A stretch of DNA of 64,000 nucleotides from Macropodus opercularis (lineage: Eukaryota; Chordata; Actinopteri; Anabantiformes; Osphronemidae). The notes beneath the pieces were generated by a model. That model ran no database searches. It saw only the letters and a program-made list of their open reading frames with translations, and was not told the DNA's origin. A program made the position numbers and the translations under genes. Every line of letters begins with the position of its first letter. The first letter of the stretch is position 1. Below are positions 12,700 to 27,100 of this stretch, one piece after another. The DNA lies in the NCBI GenBank assembly GCA_030770545.1, contig CM061100.1, forward strand, positions 5,711,501-5,775,500, in the 5' to 3' direction.

Positions 12700-15600
12700 T
12701 CCCCCAGCGTAGGTTCACTTTAACCAGTGTTTTATTTCTACACAATAAATGACAGCAAAATGAACATGATACTCATCTTTATGACTCTTCCTTATGAAAA
12801 TATACTACACATCAGACATGTTTTGCCATGTACCAGAGCACCAAAAAAATAGAAAATTGCAACTGTGAAAACAGAGAGAAACGTCAACGAAACACAAAAG
12901 TCCATTCTGTTGTTATGTGCCTGAAAAAGTGCATACTGTGTTAGAACCAAGAGAGAGGAGGCCATCAGATGGAGTGAGGGGCTACTGAGTCTGATGGCTA
13001 CCTTTACAGTGTTGGTGAAGTTCTCATCAAACACAAAGGCAATAGGGATGAGACTCGACAATGAACAGTATGGAGTGTGGTGAAATGAAAAGCTGCTGGC
13101 CGGTGCCAGTCAGCGCACACAAGACGGAAATGAGCTCCCAACGCGTGACAAAAACCAGTCACGTTTGATTAGGAGGATCGATTTCAACAGACTCCTAAGA
13201 CCCAGAAATGACAACTAGGATTTTATTAACCTTGACAACAAATAAATATTCTGTGACTCAATGGATAAATTTATGGTTTAGACAACTGACAACAGTGCTT
13301 GTACTAAGCCATTCTGAACAAATAAATGCTGACAGCGAGTGGTGTAGTAAAGCATCACAGGTCTTTTTTTTTCCTTTTTTTTTTTAATTTTCTGTCTTGC
13401 AGGTGATAGTTTGACACAATGCACAACATTTTCACGATTCAGCTCTTTGTATAATAGTTATGGTAAAAATGAATCCAAGAGCTACTCCCAAACAGTTAGT
13501 ACATGGGTTGCAAATACAATCATCATATAATATTATTATTTACATCTTAAAATATATTTGTTGAGCAATCAGGTATGAAACATTGCAGTAATACCACTAG
13601 ATATCCACGTAATATGTAAATACATTTTTTGTACTTCCCACTTAGAAAAAGGGTTAATTCACCTTTTTATGTATTGAGGGATTAGGAAACAGACGTAAGT
13701 GGACCATTCTATAGCCAGAGGCCTGTGAGAGGTACTTGGTACTCATGTGTTACAATACACAATGAAAATGTCTTACAACAAGATGGCACATCAGTATTTT
13801 TCTCCACAAGGATCAGAGCGAAAACGACTTCGCTTTCTTACCCTCCCCTTTGCTTTGTGATGTGTTAGACACCACAAAGTTTCTGCCATTTTTAGACAAG
13901 TACTACAACAAGCAGGTGTTAAATTAGGAACAAAAGAGCGACTGACGGTGGAACGTGTGGAGAGGTATCAAAGCCTGTCATAGAGCAGTGCTTTACAAAT
14001 CATATTATGTGATAAGCATGGGCTTCAGGAGGAGAACTGAGTTCCTTCAGCCGAACTTCAAACGGCTCTGTGAGCTCGGCAAACATCCTCTCTCATTTTC
14101 ACAGGGCCAGCCTGACCTTGGCCGCCCTGCACAGGCATACCTGACAGTGACAGATGAGGCAGTGTGCGTCGAGGAGTGGGGAGGTGGAGATGGCGGGAGG
14201 GAGGGGGTGGTGGGAGTCCCAAAGAGGAATGGCTGCCACCCCTAGGAGAAACTCTGACTCATTGGCCTCGGCTCGTTGCCAGTCAGCACTGGCCACCCCT
14301 GGCCCAGGGGCTGCCTCTGTGAGTACACATTTTCACACCTGGACAAATAACTAGACATTCCAGGAAAAGCAGCCCTAGCTCTCTCCCTGCCCACCTTCTA
14401 CTCTTCCACCTTCCAGGAACTCTCTACCTGGGGCCGCCTGGCTGCCTTCTGACCTCCAGCACGTCTTTCCCTTCACTTCTGTGACACTTGCTCATTTTCT
14501 CCTGCCCTCATCCGTGTACATGTCCTCTTTGTGCGAAACGCTGGCTCCCAAAACATTATCAGCTATACTATACATTTATGTACTTGACCATTATACGCTT
14601 GGTTGTCTTTTCACATCTCCTTGTACATATGGCTAATGGCTGCATTAGAAACAAAAGAAAGAAAAGGAAAGAAAAACAGACAAACTGTACATTCTGGTCG
14701 TAAAGGGAAAAAAAGATACACTGCACTCAAAATATTTAAACATGTTGAATCCTCACTGGATGCAAGCAGTGTCCATCTACACTTAAGGACCAAGGAGTTT
14801 GTTGATGGTTGTGGAATTGCCAGGGCGCAGTGTCCAGAACAGGCACAACCAACAATGCTTCGTTTTGTTTATAAGAACAATGTAAAAATAACTTACATGG
14901 ACATTAAATATAACTTAAAAAAGTATAACACTCTCAATAAATAGTTCTACTATTTACACCATCGTTATGAGACGCAACAATGTCACTAAAATACCAAAAA
15001 TATAGAAGCAGCAAACATTACAGGCATGAGGTACAGCAAGGGATCCTGTGATGACTACAGTAGAGAGGTGATGTCCTCATCCAACCTTTTCTTTCTTCCA
15101 TTAATATCTTGGTTAACTATGGCTTACGGGTACCTTCTCTAATATTAAGGATAAACTATGTTCAAGTTGACATGCAGTCACTGGTTCGGTGTCCAGGCAT
15201 CAGCTAAATGAAAGAAGTGAGTATTGAGGAGGAGATTTTTTGTGGGAAGTCATAAAATATGGAAGCAAAAACAGGTTATGTTCTAGAATTAGAGAATGAA
15301 ACAAACAGACAGATTTTGGATGCATCCATTCAAACGGCTGGCACGGCTTCCCACATGAGTACTGCACGTTACTGGCATGACGTAGCGAGTCTCGCCCTAT
15401 TGGTGGGATGTCTGGAAAGGGTTCGATGTCAATGTAAATAGGCTTTTTTCTTTATCAGCATTATATATTTTTCATACAAAGTCTTTGTATTGGTTGAAGA
15501 TCAAGGGGCCTTGTGAAGGGTCCATTTAGAGGAAGCTCTTACTCTACGTTCCCCTTCAGCATCATTTGATTTCTCTGAAATTTGTAGCTGTAACTTAATG

Positions 15601-18047
15601 ACGATACATGACACAAAAATCAGGGCATAACAAAAAACATTTGTGTCACAATTTGCTGTACATGTGAACACAATGTGCCCTTCCTGGATTCGGGGCCTCT
15701 GAGGACGGTGGAAGTTAGTGACAGTACCTCCCTGCTTCGGCTGATATCTGGGTATCTAGCGTCAGATACAAAGAATAAGAGAAAACACTAATGACAGCAA
15801 AGCTAATAGCAACACAGGAAGTCAAATGACTGAATTTCATACAGTTTGTTCAGATCACCGTTCTGACAATAGCAGCTTCTAAACATTTTTTTGAAAGATA
15901 TACATTTTCTTCTTACATGGCAACTAAAAAGTGCAGTAACTGAGGTCAATAATACAAACACTGATTAAATATGACATGTCGTAAAAATGAAAAACAAAAT
16001 CAACACTCCTGTCCATCAAGAACATACATTGATTTATCGACACAATTCTTCAGATTTTTTTTTTTTTTGTATTTGGTGGAAAATAATACCTTTTCACCCG
16101 AATGTTATGATTTTGTCTTATGAGTTATGAGTTCTACATTAGGTTTTGTTTTAAAATGGCATGAAATTGTTCTCGCATTGCCACTTGTTCGGATTATTGT
16201 GTACAATGGTTTCCCTAATTATGTGAATGGTCTGGAATGCTTTAGCAGCCTGTATGAGTCAGAGGGACCGTGCCATTGGCTCAAATGAAATGAAAAAGTC
16301 ATAATCATGCTGATTGTAATCATGGCTTTGATTGCAGCTAAATACGAGCAGCAAATTTGGACCAATATGCCAAGCAGCCTTCATTATAAAATGTGATTGA
16401 GAATGTTTATATGTGTGCGGAATGGAAAGGAACAAAATACAAAGCTATTGTAGCAGCCATAGAATCTAATGAAGCTAATTGGTGGGGAAGCATACCCAAG
16501 TTCGCAATACTGGAAAGTACTGATCACAACCAAGTGCACTATGTCCTGCAGAGACCAACCTGATGGCTAAATGAATGACTTCGTAACCCTGCGACTGCTG
16601 CGCTGACATATACATCCAAATGTCATTTTTACATACAACACTGAGTGTCCAAAACTACCGAAGAGGGGTGTGCATGCGCGCTTACACTTATGTGTCAGAT
16701 GTGGTCTCCCTCCACCTGTACCCATTTTCACTCTTGGCCCATGTCCAGCCGTTTATTTCTGTCCTCTTGTGTGACTCTGCTGTGCAGTTGTGTGCGGTCA
16801 AAAAGCCACAGACTCCTGACTACATTCTGAACAGGGCTGGGGTCATTTTATTTTCAGTTCCAACATGTTTAAATCTGCGCTTGAGGTAACAACGTATCAG
16901 GCGTCATGAGGGAGGAGTTGGAACTGAAACTAAAATCTCCCCAACCCAAAGTGAGGTGTTATTGATGACATTCTTTAAGTCGTGGTCAATGTACGAAGTT
17001 TTTTGTCTTTTCTTGGGAGGTTGGGTTAAATAGGAATAACAAGTGAGGTTCTGGGTTTTTTTAAAGTTCTTAGTGCATTTAATATTTTGTGTCAACGTGT
17101 ATTTTGTATTATGTGAGCTGAAAGTATTATGTAACAACATGCAAGTGTGGCTAAATGGTATAAAGAGGTACTGTAAGCAGCAAGGCCGGCGAGCCTGTCC
17201 AACCCTTTTAGATATCATACGTGAAGATGGCGAGGAGCAGCAAACACGGTAGCAGAAGCCATGCTAAAAACGCTTTCATTGCTGTTCGGATTTCGCTCCA
17301 AGTATAAAAACCACTCGGGGGCTTTCTGCTGACATTTTTTTTTCTATGTGTCTGCGATTCTTAATTTGTCTTTCGTAATGAATCAGTGGCTTGAAAGTGA
17401 ACAATATGGCTGTCTCATTCCCCACCAGGGTAAAGCCTTCAGCTGTGCCTATGGAGCAAGACACGTAACAGCGGTTTGAAGCCAGGTATAAGCACAAACG
17501 TCCGTCGCCTCCAGTTTAAGGTGATGAGGGCTTTAAACATTTGTTTTGATTTCCTTCATTTTTGCAAAACACAGAGCCGCCATCAACACAGATCCCGGCT
17601 TGCGCATTTCGATTCACCTTTGGTTCAACTGTGTGATTGTAGGTCAATGAAATAGACACAGAAGCCGGCACAAAACTGAACAAAAAGCATGCTACCTAGG
17701 CTTAGTTGTGTTTTTGTTTCCTCTTTTGTTTTCTTATTCGTAAAAAAAGACTGTGATTGTTTCTACTTTTTGCTATATGCAGGGTTACTTTCCTTTTAAC
17801 TGAGAAGGTTTCTCTGGAGTCTCATGAAGCCCATCCTCTTTTCTAGCTCCTTCTGTGACGTGGCGGCGGACGCATTTCAGCTGGTTGGGGTTGCAGTATG
17901 GATGGAGAGGTATGCCTGTTAAGCAGCATGTGCAGGAAATTGGAGGCCGAGAGGAGAATGAAGGAGAGGTTTGCCTTGGCCGCTCTGGCTGTGTTGTGTT
18001 GGAGCAAGGGTCCTGGGATGTTGACCAGAAGTCCCTGCTCAGGTTGG
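12700..18047 (-). other. pappa: Probable pappa 3' UTR
   Basis: Sequence downstream of the pappa stop on the minus strand. PAPPA transcripts are known to have long 3' UTRs. Minus-strand AATAAA hexamers (read as tttatt on +) occur at 16847-16852, 16752-16757, 13222-13227 and 12731-12736. The last is the best candidate end: it is followed on the minus strand by a GT-rich element ('gtgtgattggttcttttgtt') about 35-55 nt on. A T-rich tract (13360-13395) and a T-run (about 16056-16068) read as A-rich in the transcript. No convincing ORF is present; the + strand frames here lack any family resemblance. Confidence 0.45.
12731..12736 (-). promoter_or_regulatory. pappa: Candidate pappa poly(A) signal
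   Basis: AATAAA on the minus strand with a GT/T-rich downstream element at about 12675-12700. Use of this site is inferred. Other hexamers lie closer to the stop codon. Confidence 0.35.
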
Positions 18048-18152
18048 TCACCCCAGGGAATGGACATGTTCATCCTTTCTGTTCTCTATAGCGTTGGGAT
18101 CCCGACAGGAGCACTCATCTCGTAGGTCACAGGACATGGGGAATGGAATCAC
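18048..18152 (-). CDS. pappa: pappa exon 20 in window: C-terminal tail and stop
   Basis: The acceptor ctcctcctcag|gtgattcc is followed by 34 codons and TGA at 18048-18050. It starts VIPFPMSCDLRDECSCRDPN, aligning with the PAPPA tail (VTPFPMSCDL...CACRDP), and ends HSLG. Entry is in phase 0, joining the KTKK end of the LNR3 exon. Confidence 0.93.
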   Translation of the reverse strand: MIPFPMSCDLRDECSCRDPNAIENRKDEHVHSLG

Positions 18153-21100
18153 CTGAGGAGGAGGAGAGACAAACATGATCACATATATGTTTGTCTCAAT
18201 CAATAAGTTATAGGTAGTTTGGCTGTAACTGCCCAGTCAGAGCAACAGCAGCGTTTTCCTTACACCATAAGGATGGTTACGGTTAGAAAGAGGTGGTGGT
18301 TGACACCAGTGACCTATTCATTACGACCATGTGAGAGCACTGGGATCTTTAAAAAGAGATTTCCTTGTTCTGTTTGTTATTTGTTACTAAATAACTTTCC
18401 CAGTGGTCGTGTATGTCCAGTGGCTTTACCCACACACACCCAAGCTCTCTTGCTCTCTTCCTCTCTCATCATAGCTGATGTAGACCAGGTCTCACAAATA
18501 TTAAACAGGTCTGAAATTACAACTGTGTGGTTGTCATTAAGTTATTTGTCTTATTTTGAATTGGGCACACAGAATCTGAACAAAGTGTACCTAAACCCAG
18601 TGCTCATATAATGCTCTTTTGGCTCTTTTATTCAAAGAATTATAAAATATAACAACCTCTGAATACACTGTACATATTCACTCATAGCCTGATGTGAAGG
18701 TGAATATAGACTCATAACATCAGTGGCTATTTCCCTCAGCGTTTGACGTCACTGCATAACGTTGGCAATGCGTCACCAGCACCAGCTGCCGCTGACTTGT
18801 CTGCTCATTTCTCGAGGGCCTGCTTCAGCTGTTTGGGTACACAAAACGTGTCCCCCTTCTCCAAGCCAAACAAGGAACACATGTGGTCCAAGTCATGGGA
18901 GGTGGGCAGCAGACCAAGGGCATGTTAGCATTTGTGTCCTGGTGACTTATCAGATCAGTGTGCGGTGGCCTCCAGCTGCTGTCACTTTTCTTTTATTGGG
19001 GCTAATTGCCTTTTTGCACAATGGATTAAAAGGCAACGCAGACGCAACAGTAATGTCATGTCATCAAGACTTCCTGATCAAATACCATCTGAGAGGGTCA
19101 ACTGCGTGTAGATTGAAATCACAATTTCCCCAACCATTCAAGAAACGAATTCTTAACATGCAGTCGTGTCAGTTGTCATGTGGTCATTTGGAATGTTGTC
19201 TAGATTTGTGCGTCCATGTACCTAAGGATTGTTTGATTGCTGCAAACACAGTCTGAACATCAATAAACCCAAAACAAAACAACAACACAAATCTGAAAAT
19301 CTAATTAATGTGATTAGAAAAGCAGCTTTGGACAGCACTGCAGTCCACGCGGAGGGTGAGGGTTGAGGATTGGTAGACGGTAGTTTTAGTGAAGTGGCAC
19401 AGGGGAGCATACTAGTCACAGAGAAGCAGTGACGCAGGTTTCCCTTTGAAATGGGGTATAAAATAGTCGTTTGTGTGTGGGAGGGTGTTCCTAATGCGAG
19501 GGCCAGGTGGGTAGCGAGAAAATGAGGCCTACATGTGACGACTTTACAAGCCCTGGGCCGGACACACTTCAGAAACAGCTGTCAATCGTGTGAGCAGTGT
19601 TTCCCTGTGGCATTTTTAACCCAAGAACATGGGGCTGCTCTGTCCCACCTGACTCCTAGTTTAATTACACTTTCTCTCCGTTCTGCTGTGTCTTCTTCAG
19701 AGTTTCTTCCTCACCTTGCTTTGTTAGTCATCGCTCGTCCCCTCCATGCTTCTTGCTTCCTTTCTACACCTTGCCTCCCTTCCAAGGCTACTTCTGTTTA
19801 TCGCTCTATCTAAAGAATGATGGTGGGTGGCAAATTTGACATGTTTCCTCTGACCTTGACCTCCAGGGTGTCTGGGCGAGCTGCCACATATGGCTCTGAC
19901 TTGAGGTTCTTTCAGGGTGGCTGGGAAATAGGACTGGCTGGCCTTGTGGGCCTGGGGGCCCTCATCCTGCCCCGTGTCCCAGGGCTAGAGGAGGGCTGGG
20001 GGAGGACACCCACTAACAGCAACATGAAAGCCATTCTGAAGAACGCAGACCTTGTCAAAAACCCCATCCTTCAATCTCGGGAACAGGTCAAAATAACACA
20101 GAGTTCTGTGGGGGCACTATGTGCATGTCAACTAGAGCTCGAAGGAAAGAAGGTGTTGTAAGGGGCACGGATCTGGAGAAAAGGAAACTGGCTGATGTAG
20201 AGATGGATAACACACTATACACCAGTAAGTACGTGACGTTCCAGTAACACAGTATGTTGTTATTATTCTAAGGATGTTTTTCATACAGTATGAACAAATT
20301 AATCTGTTTACCTTAAGGAATAAATAATCGTATGCTTTTCATATTTTAGTCAGTGAAAAACATGGGTTTTGTCTACGTGAGTCACAAAACACAGACGGGG
20401 AGCTTAGTGGTCAGCAGTGGCTATCACGGATCATCAGCTCAGACACAAACATCAATCATAGCAAGTCACGTACTGAGCATGCTTGTGCCAGTCCGAGACA
20501 TGTAAACAAAGATGGGGGGCTGGAGAGATCTGAGTACTTACCCAAGACCCCACCACCAAGGCAGACAGAAAAACACAGAGACGGATTTAGAAACAGTTGT
20601 TTTACAGAGGGCATGCTGTAAAACTATGCAATCGGTGCCCTCTGTGTACTTCATCCAAGACCCAGGAAAGGAATTTCTTCCAAACTAAGGGGGTGGGGAA
20701 GACCTACAAAACAGGGTCTTGCACAAGCTCCCCTCTGAAAAGCAAACTCCATACCCCTGTCTCCTGTCCTCCCTGCTTCTCCAAATCCAACCAACAGCTT
20801 GCAACTATTAAGGGGAGATCCTGTGGTGACCTTATGTGCAGCCATTCCTTACACCTTCAAAGCTCCTGGGGTGGAATAATACACAGCAAGTCATCCATAA
20901 CTTTGTAATGCACAAATACAGAGGCAGGAGCAACATTTGCTAAAGAAAACAAACACATCTAGCTTTTATTAGATTGAGTCTGGGTTAAAGAGCAAAAAAA
21001 AAGAGTGAAATTTTATATGTATCTATATTTAAACTTAAGTTTGAGTAGAAATGACTCAATAATAGGAAACTGGTTATCACGTGTGTAGTTTTATGGAAGG

Positions 21101-24100
21101 AGTCATATTATGGTCATGAGCTGTGTCACAACACACTGGACAACACTGAGTCACAGACTCGACTGATGGCTGGCGTGTATGTTTGTGACAGACTCAGACA
21201 GAGCGAAAGGCTGCGAGAGGGACAAATAAAAGAATGTGAATGAGTTATGATGTGAATGAGACGAGGAAAGGCTGAATGAAAATAACAGAATGTGAATATG
21301 CTGCACGAGAGTGTGTGCGAGTGGTGAAGTGGGAATTTGTACAGTATGTGTCTCTGTGGTGAGCTGCAATGTCCTAAAGTCATAAAACAACTGCAATTCC
21401 ACCGTACATGAGGAAAAATGTGGCATATAAACACGTGCATTTTCCTTTTTACAGGATGCATCATCACCGAGTGACAATACAAGCAAAGTTTATTTATGGT
21501 GCACCTTTGTAGATCAAACATCCCAAGCAAGGATGCAAAAAACACAACACATACAAAAATAAAAGGGTGGCGCCGACAACTATTGTGACTCAAACGCTAC
21601 TGAGATGCTCTTTCCACCACATTCACAGATCTTAAAGCCAACGGGGGAGAATTCCAGAGTGTAAGACGTGACAAATTCAAACACAGAGTCAGTAACAAAA
21701 CATGATCGAAGGACGCTGGACACGACAACGACCCCAATCACACCACGTCTCAACAGGATGGCAGGGAACTAAAAGACTCGAGGTCTGTGATTAGGATGCT
21801 TTAAAAAGTGGAAACAAACATTTGCAAATGATGTGATGCCAAAAACTATCATCTACTGTTTTGACCTGATGTTTCTGTCCATGGTTTATTCACTCCGTAA
21901 CCTGCCACACATGTGTTTCTGTTTTGACTAACTATGAGGAAACGCTTTGCCCATAAGCAGCAAATGTTGTAACCGAATCGAAATACAGGACTAAATACAA
22001 ACATCAGTACAATAATAAACCCTGTAGTAAAACTAGTGAGTCAGTTCGAAAATGTAAGTTGTCAAGGCCTGACAATAACAAACCGACTTTCATGTTCATT
22101 TTAGTTTTATACAACACACTTATCTTTATATTAGCCAAAGAATTATTCAATGTATGAATTGGAGCAAGCATCAGTTAGGAAATGGACTAATGAGCAAGAG
22201 GAATTATATTACACATCTGGCTTTAGCTTGATTTCAGTGTGAAGTTCATGCCTTGGTGTTTCACAGTAACCTCCTCCTTTCTTCTGGCAGCTCATAAGTC
22301 GAAAGTACTGTTATTTCAGAGTAATGTTTTAAATATCCTTCCAAATAGTCTCCAGGGGACCTGTTAGTGGAGACCACCAGCCTGACTGTTCTCGTCAAAC
22401 AATGCCCAAGTAATATCTCCTCAAGTTGAACTAGACAAGGAGTCTGAAGGTGATCCACTGGCTGCGCCGCCTGCAACCGTAGCACCTGCTTCACTGCCGA
22501 CCATCAGTCTCTTTTGCTGTCAATGATCATTTCTGTTGTTTTTTAAAGCACCACACAAAGGGTATTTGAGGATTTATTGGACATATTCCTAAACCTCCGA
22601 GCCAGTGGAGAAACGTGTCCATGTTTGATTGACGTCAGACGGCTTGTCAATCAGACTTTTTGGGAAATAGATCAATTTGTCAACCATCAAAGGAGTTTCA
22701 TATTTAAAACAATACCTGTATTGCATCTGACATACAGTAAGAGATTCTGAGACCGTGCCCAACACAACAATTCCTTTAACAGCACCCATCGCCTTCCCTC
22801 TTCTTACCCACTTTGACCTATTGAAGGCTGCAGTAATTCCACAGAGTCCATCCTCCCATTTGGGTCTGTCACTAAAAGTGAATTATGCAAGTTCTGGCTG
22901 AGCCCCTGCACTGGATTAGTGCCAGCAGATGTAGAGATGAGATAGTGTCAATCAACAGCAGCGAAACCACTTGAAGAGGTTGAGGTCACTTCCCAGCTGG
23001 CTGTTAACCGACTTTCCTGCTGCTTGGTGCGTTACCTTATACCTAAAACTATAGGAGTACGCTCGTACTAGTGAGTTACGTATGTTCACAGCTGGCGCCT
23101 TACAAATCCAAGGCATGAGGAAAAGTTGTTTGTCCCCCTCACAGCCAACAGAAATTGCGTGTTTGCGTGCGTTTGCTTTACTACTCAGGACAAAGGCAAA
23201 CGTTTCTGTTTGGAGAAACTAATGTTAGCCAAGAAAGACACATGATTATTTCTGTCCTCGTTGGTGCGGATTCAAGTGTCCGTAAAGAATTCTGTAAAGG
23301 TAGACTGGAAGCATTCAAGGGAACGTTAAGTACTGGAACATGTCCACAGTTCAGGCGAGATGGTCCTTGTTCCCAAAGAGGAAATGAAGAATCTCTCCTG
23401 TTAGACACACTGACAAGGGCAGTGAGACATGCAGACCGCAGTATAAATCCAGCCAGACATACGGATGGATAAGCCAGATTCACAGAAACGCTAGCCCACA
23501 GAAGCAGATGCTGCAGCACAGCGGCTACAACATGCTCTCAATCAGATCTCCTGCCAGCAGTTGGATGGAACGAGCCTGATAAAGCACCACGCATCATCTG
23601 CGGGGCAACACACAGGTTAAAACTGAACTAAAACACACCGGATCCTGTGTTGACGCGCATGAACAATGAAGTGCTAATTAATCACCAGAGGAAAGGAACC
23701 GATACAGTACGAGTGCAGGTAGTCATGACCCCTAACCGGTAAGAAATGAGGTTAAAATGACTCTCAGCATCAGCATTTTGGGTAGAAGTAGGAATACAGG
23801 CACATGAAAACAAATTAGAATGTTTTACTCATTAGAAACTAAATAGCGCAGAGAAGAAAGGCTGAAAACATCCCACTCTCTTGGATGTGGACTCAACAAT
23901 CTGTCTAGCAGTGATATAAGGCTGGACACAAAGCGAAAGAAGAATCCGTTTAGAGACGTTCCAAGAGGAACAGCAGGCTTCAACACCGTATTCTGTTTTT
24001 TGCCTTTTGCAAGTAAAACTGATTATCTGTTAACGTCGGAACCTGATACAACAGCAGCTTTTGAACATGCGCCCTCCACTGGGTGCTCGGCAGCGAGAAG

Positions 24101-27100
24101 ATGGACGAGTCGAAGCGAGTTGGGCCAGAGGGAAAGGAAAAACGCGGGATTTCTTTCCGAGCTCCTGTGTGCGTGACACACTGACAGGTGATCAGCGCGA
24201 CCAGGCGTCAGGTTTAGTTTGAGGTGCGGTACAAACATGCCACCAACCTTCTTGGTCTTGACGGTGGATTGGCAGCAGTCTCCTCCGTCATAATTGCAGA
24301 AGGCTCTGTTGTTGACCGCATCGCAGTAGTTGTCTCCCATGAACGGCTACATCACAGAGAGAGTGAATTAGACCAAACACACATCATCACTTTTTGAGTT
24401 GCTGTTGAGACTGAATGAAATTAGTATTTTCCAGACAAAGAAAATAGCTGATGAATCCGATACATTAAATTTCCTTCATGTTTCACTGTGACTTTTTAGG
24501 GCCTTGCTGAGCCAGACTCGTAAATCAAACGCTGTATTCGCTGCACAAAACACTCCAATAAACTGATTTATTGCCCCGCCCCCTCCACAAACAGTAGTTT
24601 ACCAATCGGGTTATACACTTGCTCGTAATTGCGTAGATGATATCATTCTTCACTGTGGTGATGATTTTGCATGTTGGTTTTGAAAAAGATGACATGATCA
24701 TGTGAAAACGTTGACGTATGATGTCTATACATAAATACGGTCGATCCCTTACCTCACATCCCTTGATGCAGTGGAGCAATTCTGGGTGTGGATACCACTT
24801 CAGTCCCATCGTACAGACTATACTCTGTAAAATAAGATGACAGTTCAGGTCATCCTGGGCTTTTCAGCGGTTTGAGGTTATGTAGTGTTTTATTCCCCTT
24901 ATATGCAGCTTTGTCCGGTCTTGGTTCCTTTTCCTTGCATTTCAGCCCTTTTACCTTAAGCAAATTCACTGGACACTTCTGGCAGTGGAACCTAGGACTT
25001 ATCAACAGGGCTCATGGGCTCCACATGGAGGTTTTTGTTGTGAAGCCTTCTTTGATTTACACTGACCTTTTTCCAGCACAGAACAAAGCTGGATAAATTG
25101 ATTTTGACAAGATACTGCTGGCTAAAAATTGATTTTTTATAACTAAGTCATGCCCCCAGGAGGACATGGAGTTGAGAGTGATATAGAGGTAAGGAGTGCC
25201 ACATTCCCAAAACACGCCTGCAGAATGTGTGGAATCCCATCCTGTTCTCCCACTGTGCTCCAGACTGACATGCAGCACAAGATGTCTGGTTTCAGTTCAT
25301 ATGCATTTCTATGGGAAAGTACGTACATACATACACGCCGATGCTCTGACCACAGTTCAGGACGTAAGCGTCTACTCGAGTCAGCGGGAGGCAAATGGGT
25401 TCTGTTTACAGTCTAAGTGTGTCTGCAGACACGGATAGTAACGTGCATGAGCAAAAGTGCCACCCACAGCAAAGCTGGTTGACCTCAGATGGTCCATTTC
25501 TCAGACCCCCCGCGTCCCAATATCTCACAAAGTTGACGTGCTTTTCTTGTGTTGCTGCAAACTAAGGTATTTTTCATTTCAGTGCTGTCAGCAAATCAAT
25601 GCAACAAGGAAAGATGGGGGTTGAAGGTGGAGACAAAGAGCAACATAGCATCTGAGGACAGCTGAGAGCGGTGGGAGTAACAGTTGTACTACTGTAATGT
25701 ATTTCTGCCGAGCAAGACGCAAGTGCATCTGTGCTGCGTGTACATTTGTGTGCGATGGCTGCTCTCTATACGGTGCTAGATAAAGATTATGTGATTACTT
25801 TATGTTAGACGTGAAACTCTTAGTTTCCCTTTTTCTGCTATGATGATGTCATCCAGAAACTCCCTCTCCTCCCCTCTCTCTCATTTTCTCTCTCTCTCTC
25901 ACTATTTTTTTTTTCCTCTCTCAGTAAGGCCGTAAATCATGATAATCCATGATCATGGCCTGGCCTCACCCCTCACTACGTATGGGATCCTCACCCTCTG
26001 AAGCCTCCCCGGGGCGCTGATACCACGTAAAAATAGATCCCTATCTCAGCGCCACCACAGACGAGGTCATGTCATATAGAAAATGACTAATTCCACAGCA
26101 AGCCCGACAGGGTAATTTGGCTGATAAAGAGGGAGGATGGTGGAAGGTGGAGTGGGCGGGGGCACAACTGTTATATTGTAGAGGGACAGGAAAAAGAAGA
26201 AGAGAAAGTACAGGTAGGGAAGCAGGAGAGAATTCTAAGTGGGTCACACCAAGAACTGAAATACGACTAGTTTAAAGCAATAAATCAACATCACTTCTTA
26301 TAGTGGGCAACATTAACCTCCATCCCAGCAAAGTAGAACTAGCAAGTGCATTTGGGGACATGAATTCTCTTACATACTGTGTAAAGGCTCCTATACTAAC
26401 GTGGATTTTACATATTAGCTGCTTCTACTTTACGTTACATGTACAAAGCCATGAACATTGAACAAAAGAAGACAGGAGCTCTGGGTTGTGCCGCCTCACA
26501 GGACAAACCATGAGACTTGCTAAAGTGGACGGTACCTGCAGCAAGTCCACCTTCTCCAGCCTCCGAGCCCTCGTGCATTTCCCTGCCATACACACTCCTC
26601 AGGTTTCCTTAAGCTATCCACTGCCCCCAACAGCACAGCCCCAAGGCTCAAATTGCCACTGAACACAAATCATATCAATTACATAAATCCATGAAAAACA
26701 GATCATTTCATGTCCATGTGGTCCAACCAACCCATTTCTGCAAAAAGCTGCTGACTTAGTGTGACTGAAAGAAAAACAAAAGGAGTTGTAGGAAAAAGGA
26801 GAAATACAGTGTGTTCTTTTACTCGGCCGTGGTTTCTCTTTTCTCCTTCTCTAGTTACAAAACTTGATGCAATTAAGTAAGATTGTTTGCTGACTGTACA
26901 GCTAACAGGACACTGACTGGCTTAAACACTTAAGAAGTTGCCCAGCACTGGCATCGATCAAGGTGAAAGTGGTGAGTATAAGTGAATGTGCTCAGTCTAG
27001 TAATCTTCACCTACTCCACGCATTCATGCCATAGTCCTGCCCCCACCCCCTGATACAGAGTGCAGCGTTTAATGACCTCCCCAACGCAACCTCTGATCTC

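Noticed and set aside
18762..19256. 164-codon + strand ORF
   Set aside because: No domain or splice context; it sits in a pappa intron and overlaps shorter frames of equal quality.
21126..21593. 155-codon minus-strand ORF in the sense direction of pappa
   Set aside because: Ser/His/Leu-rich translation of simple GT/GA-type sequence next to a repeat; no pappalysin similarity, and the flanking exons join without it.
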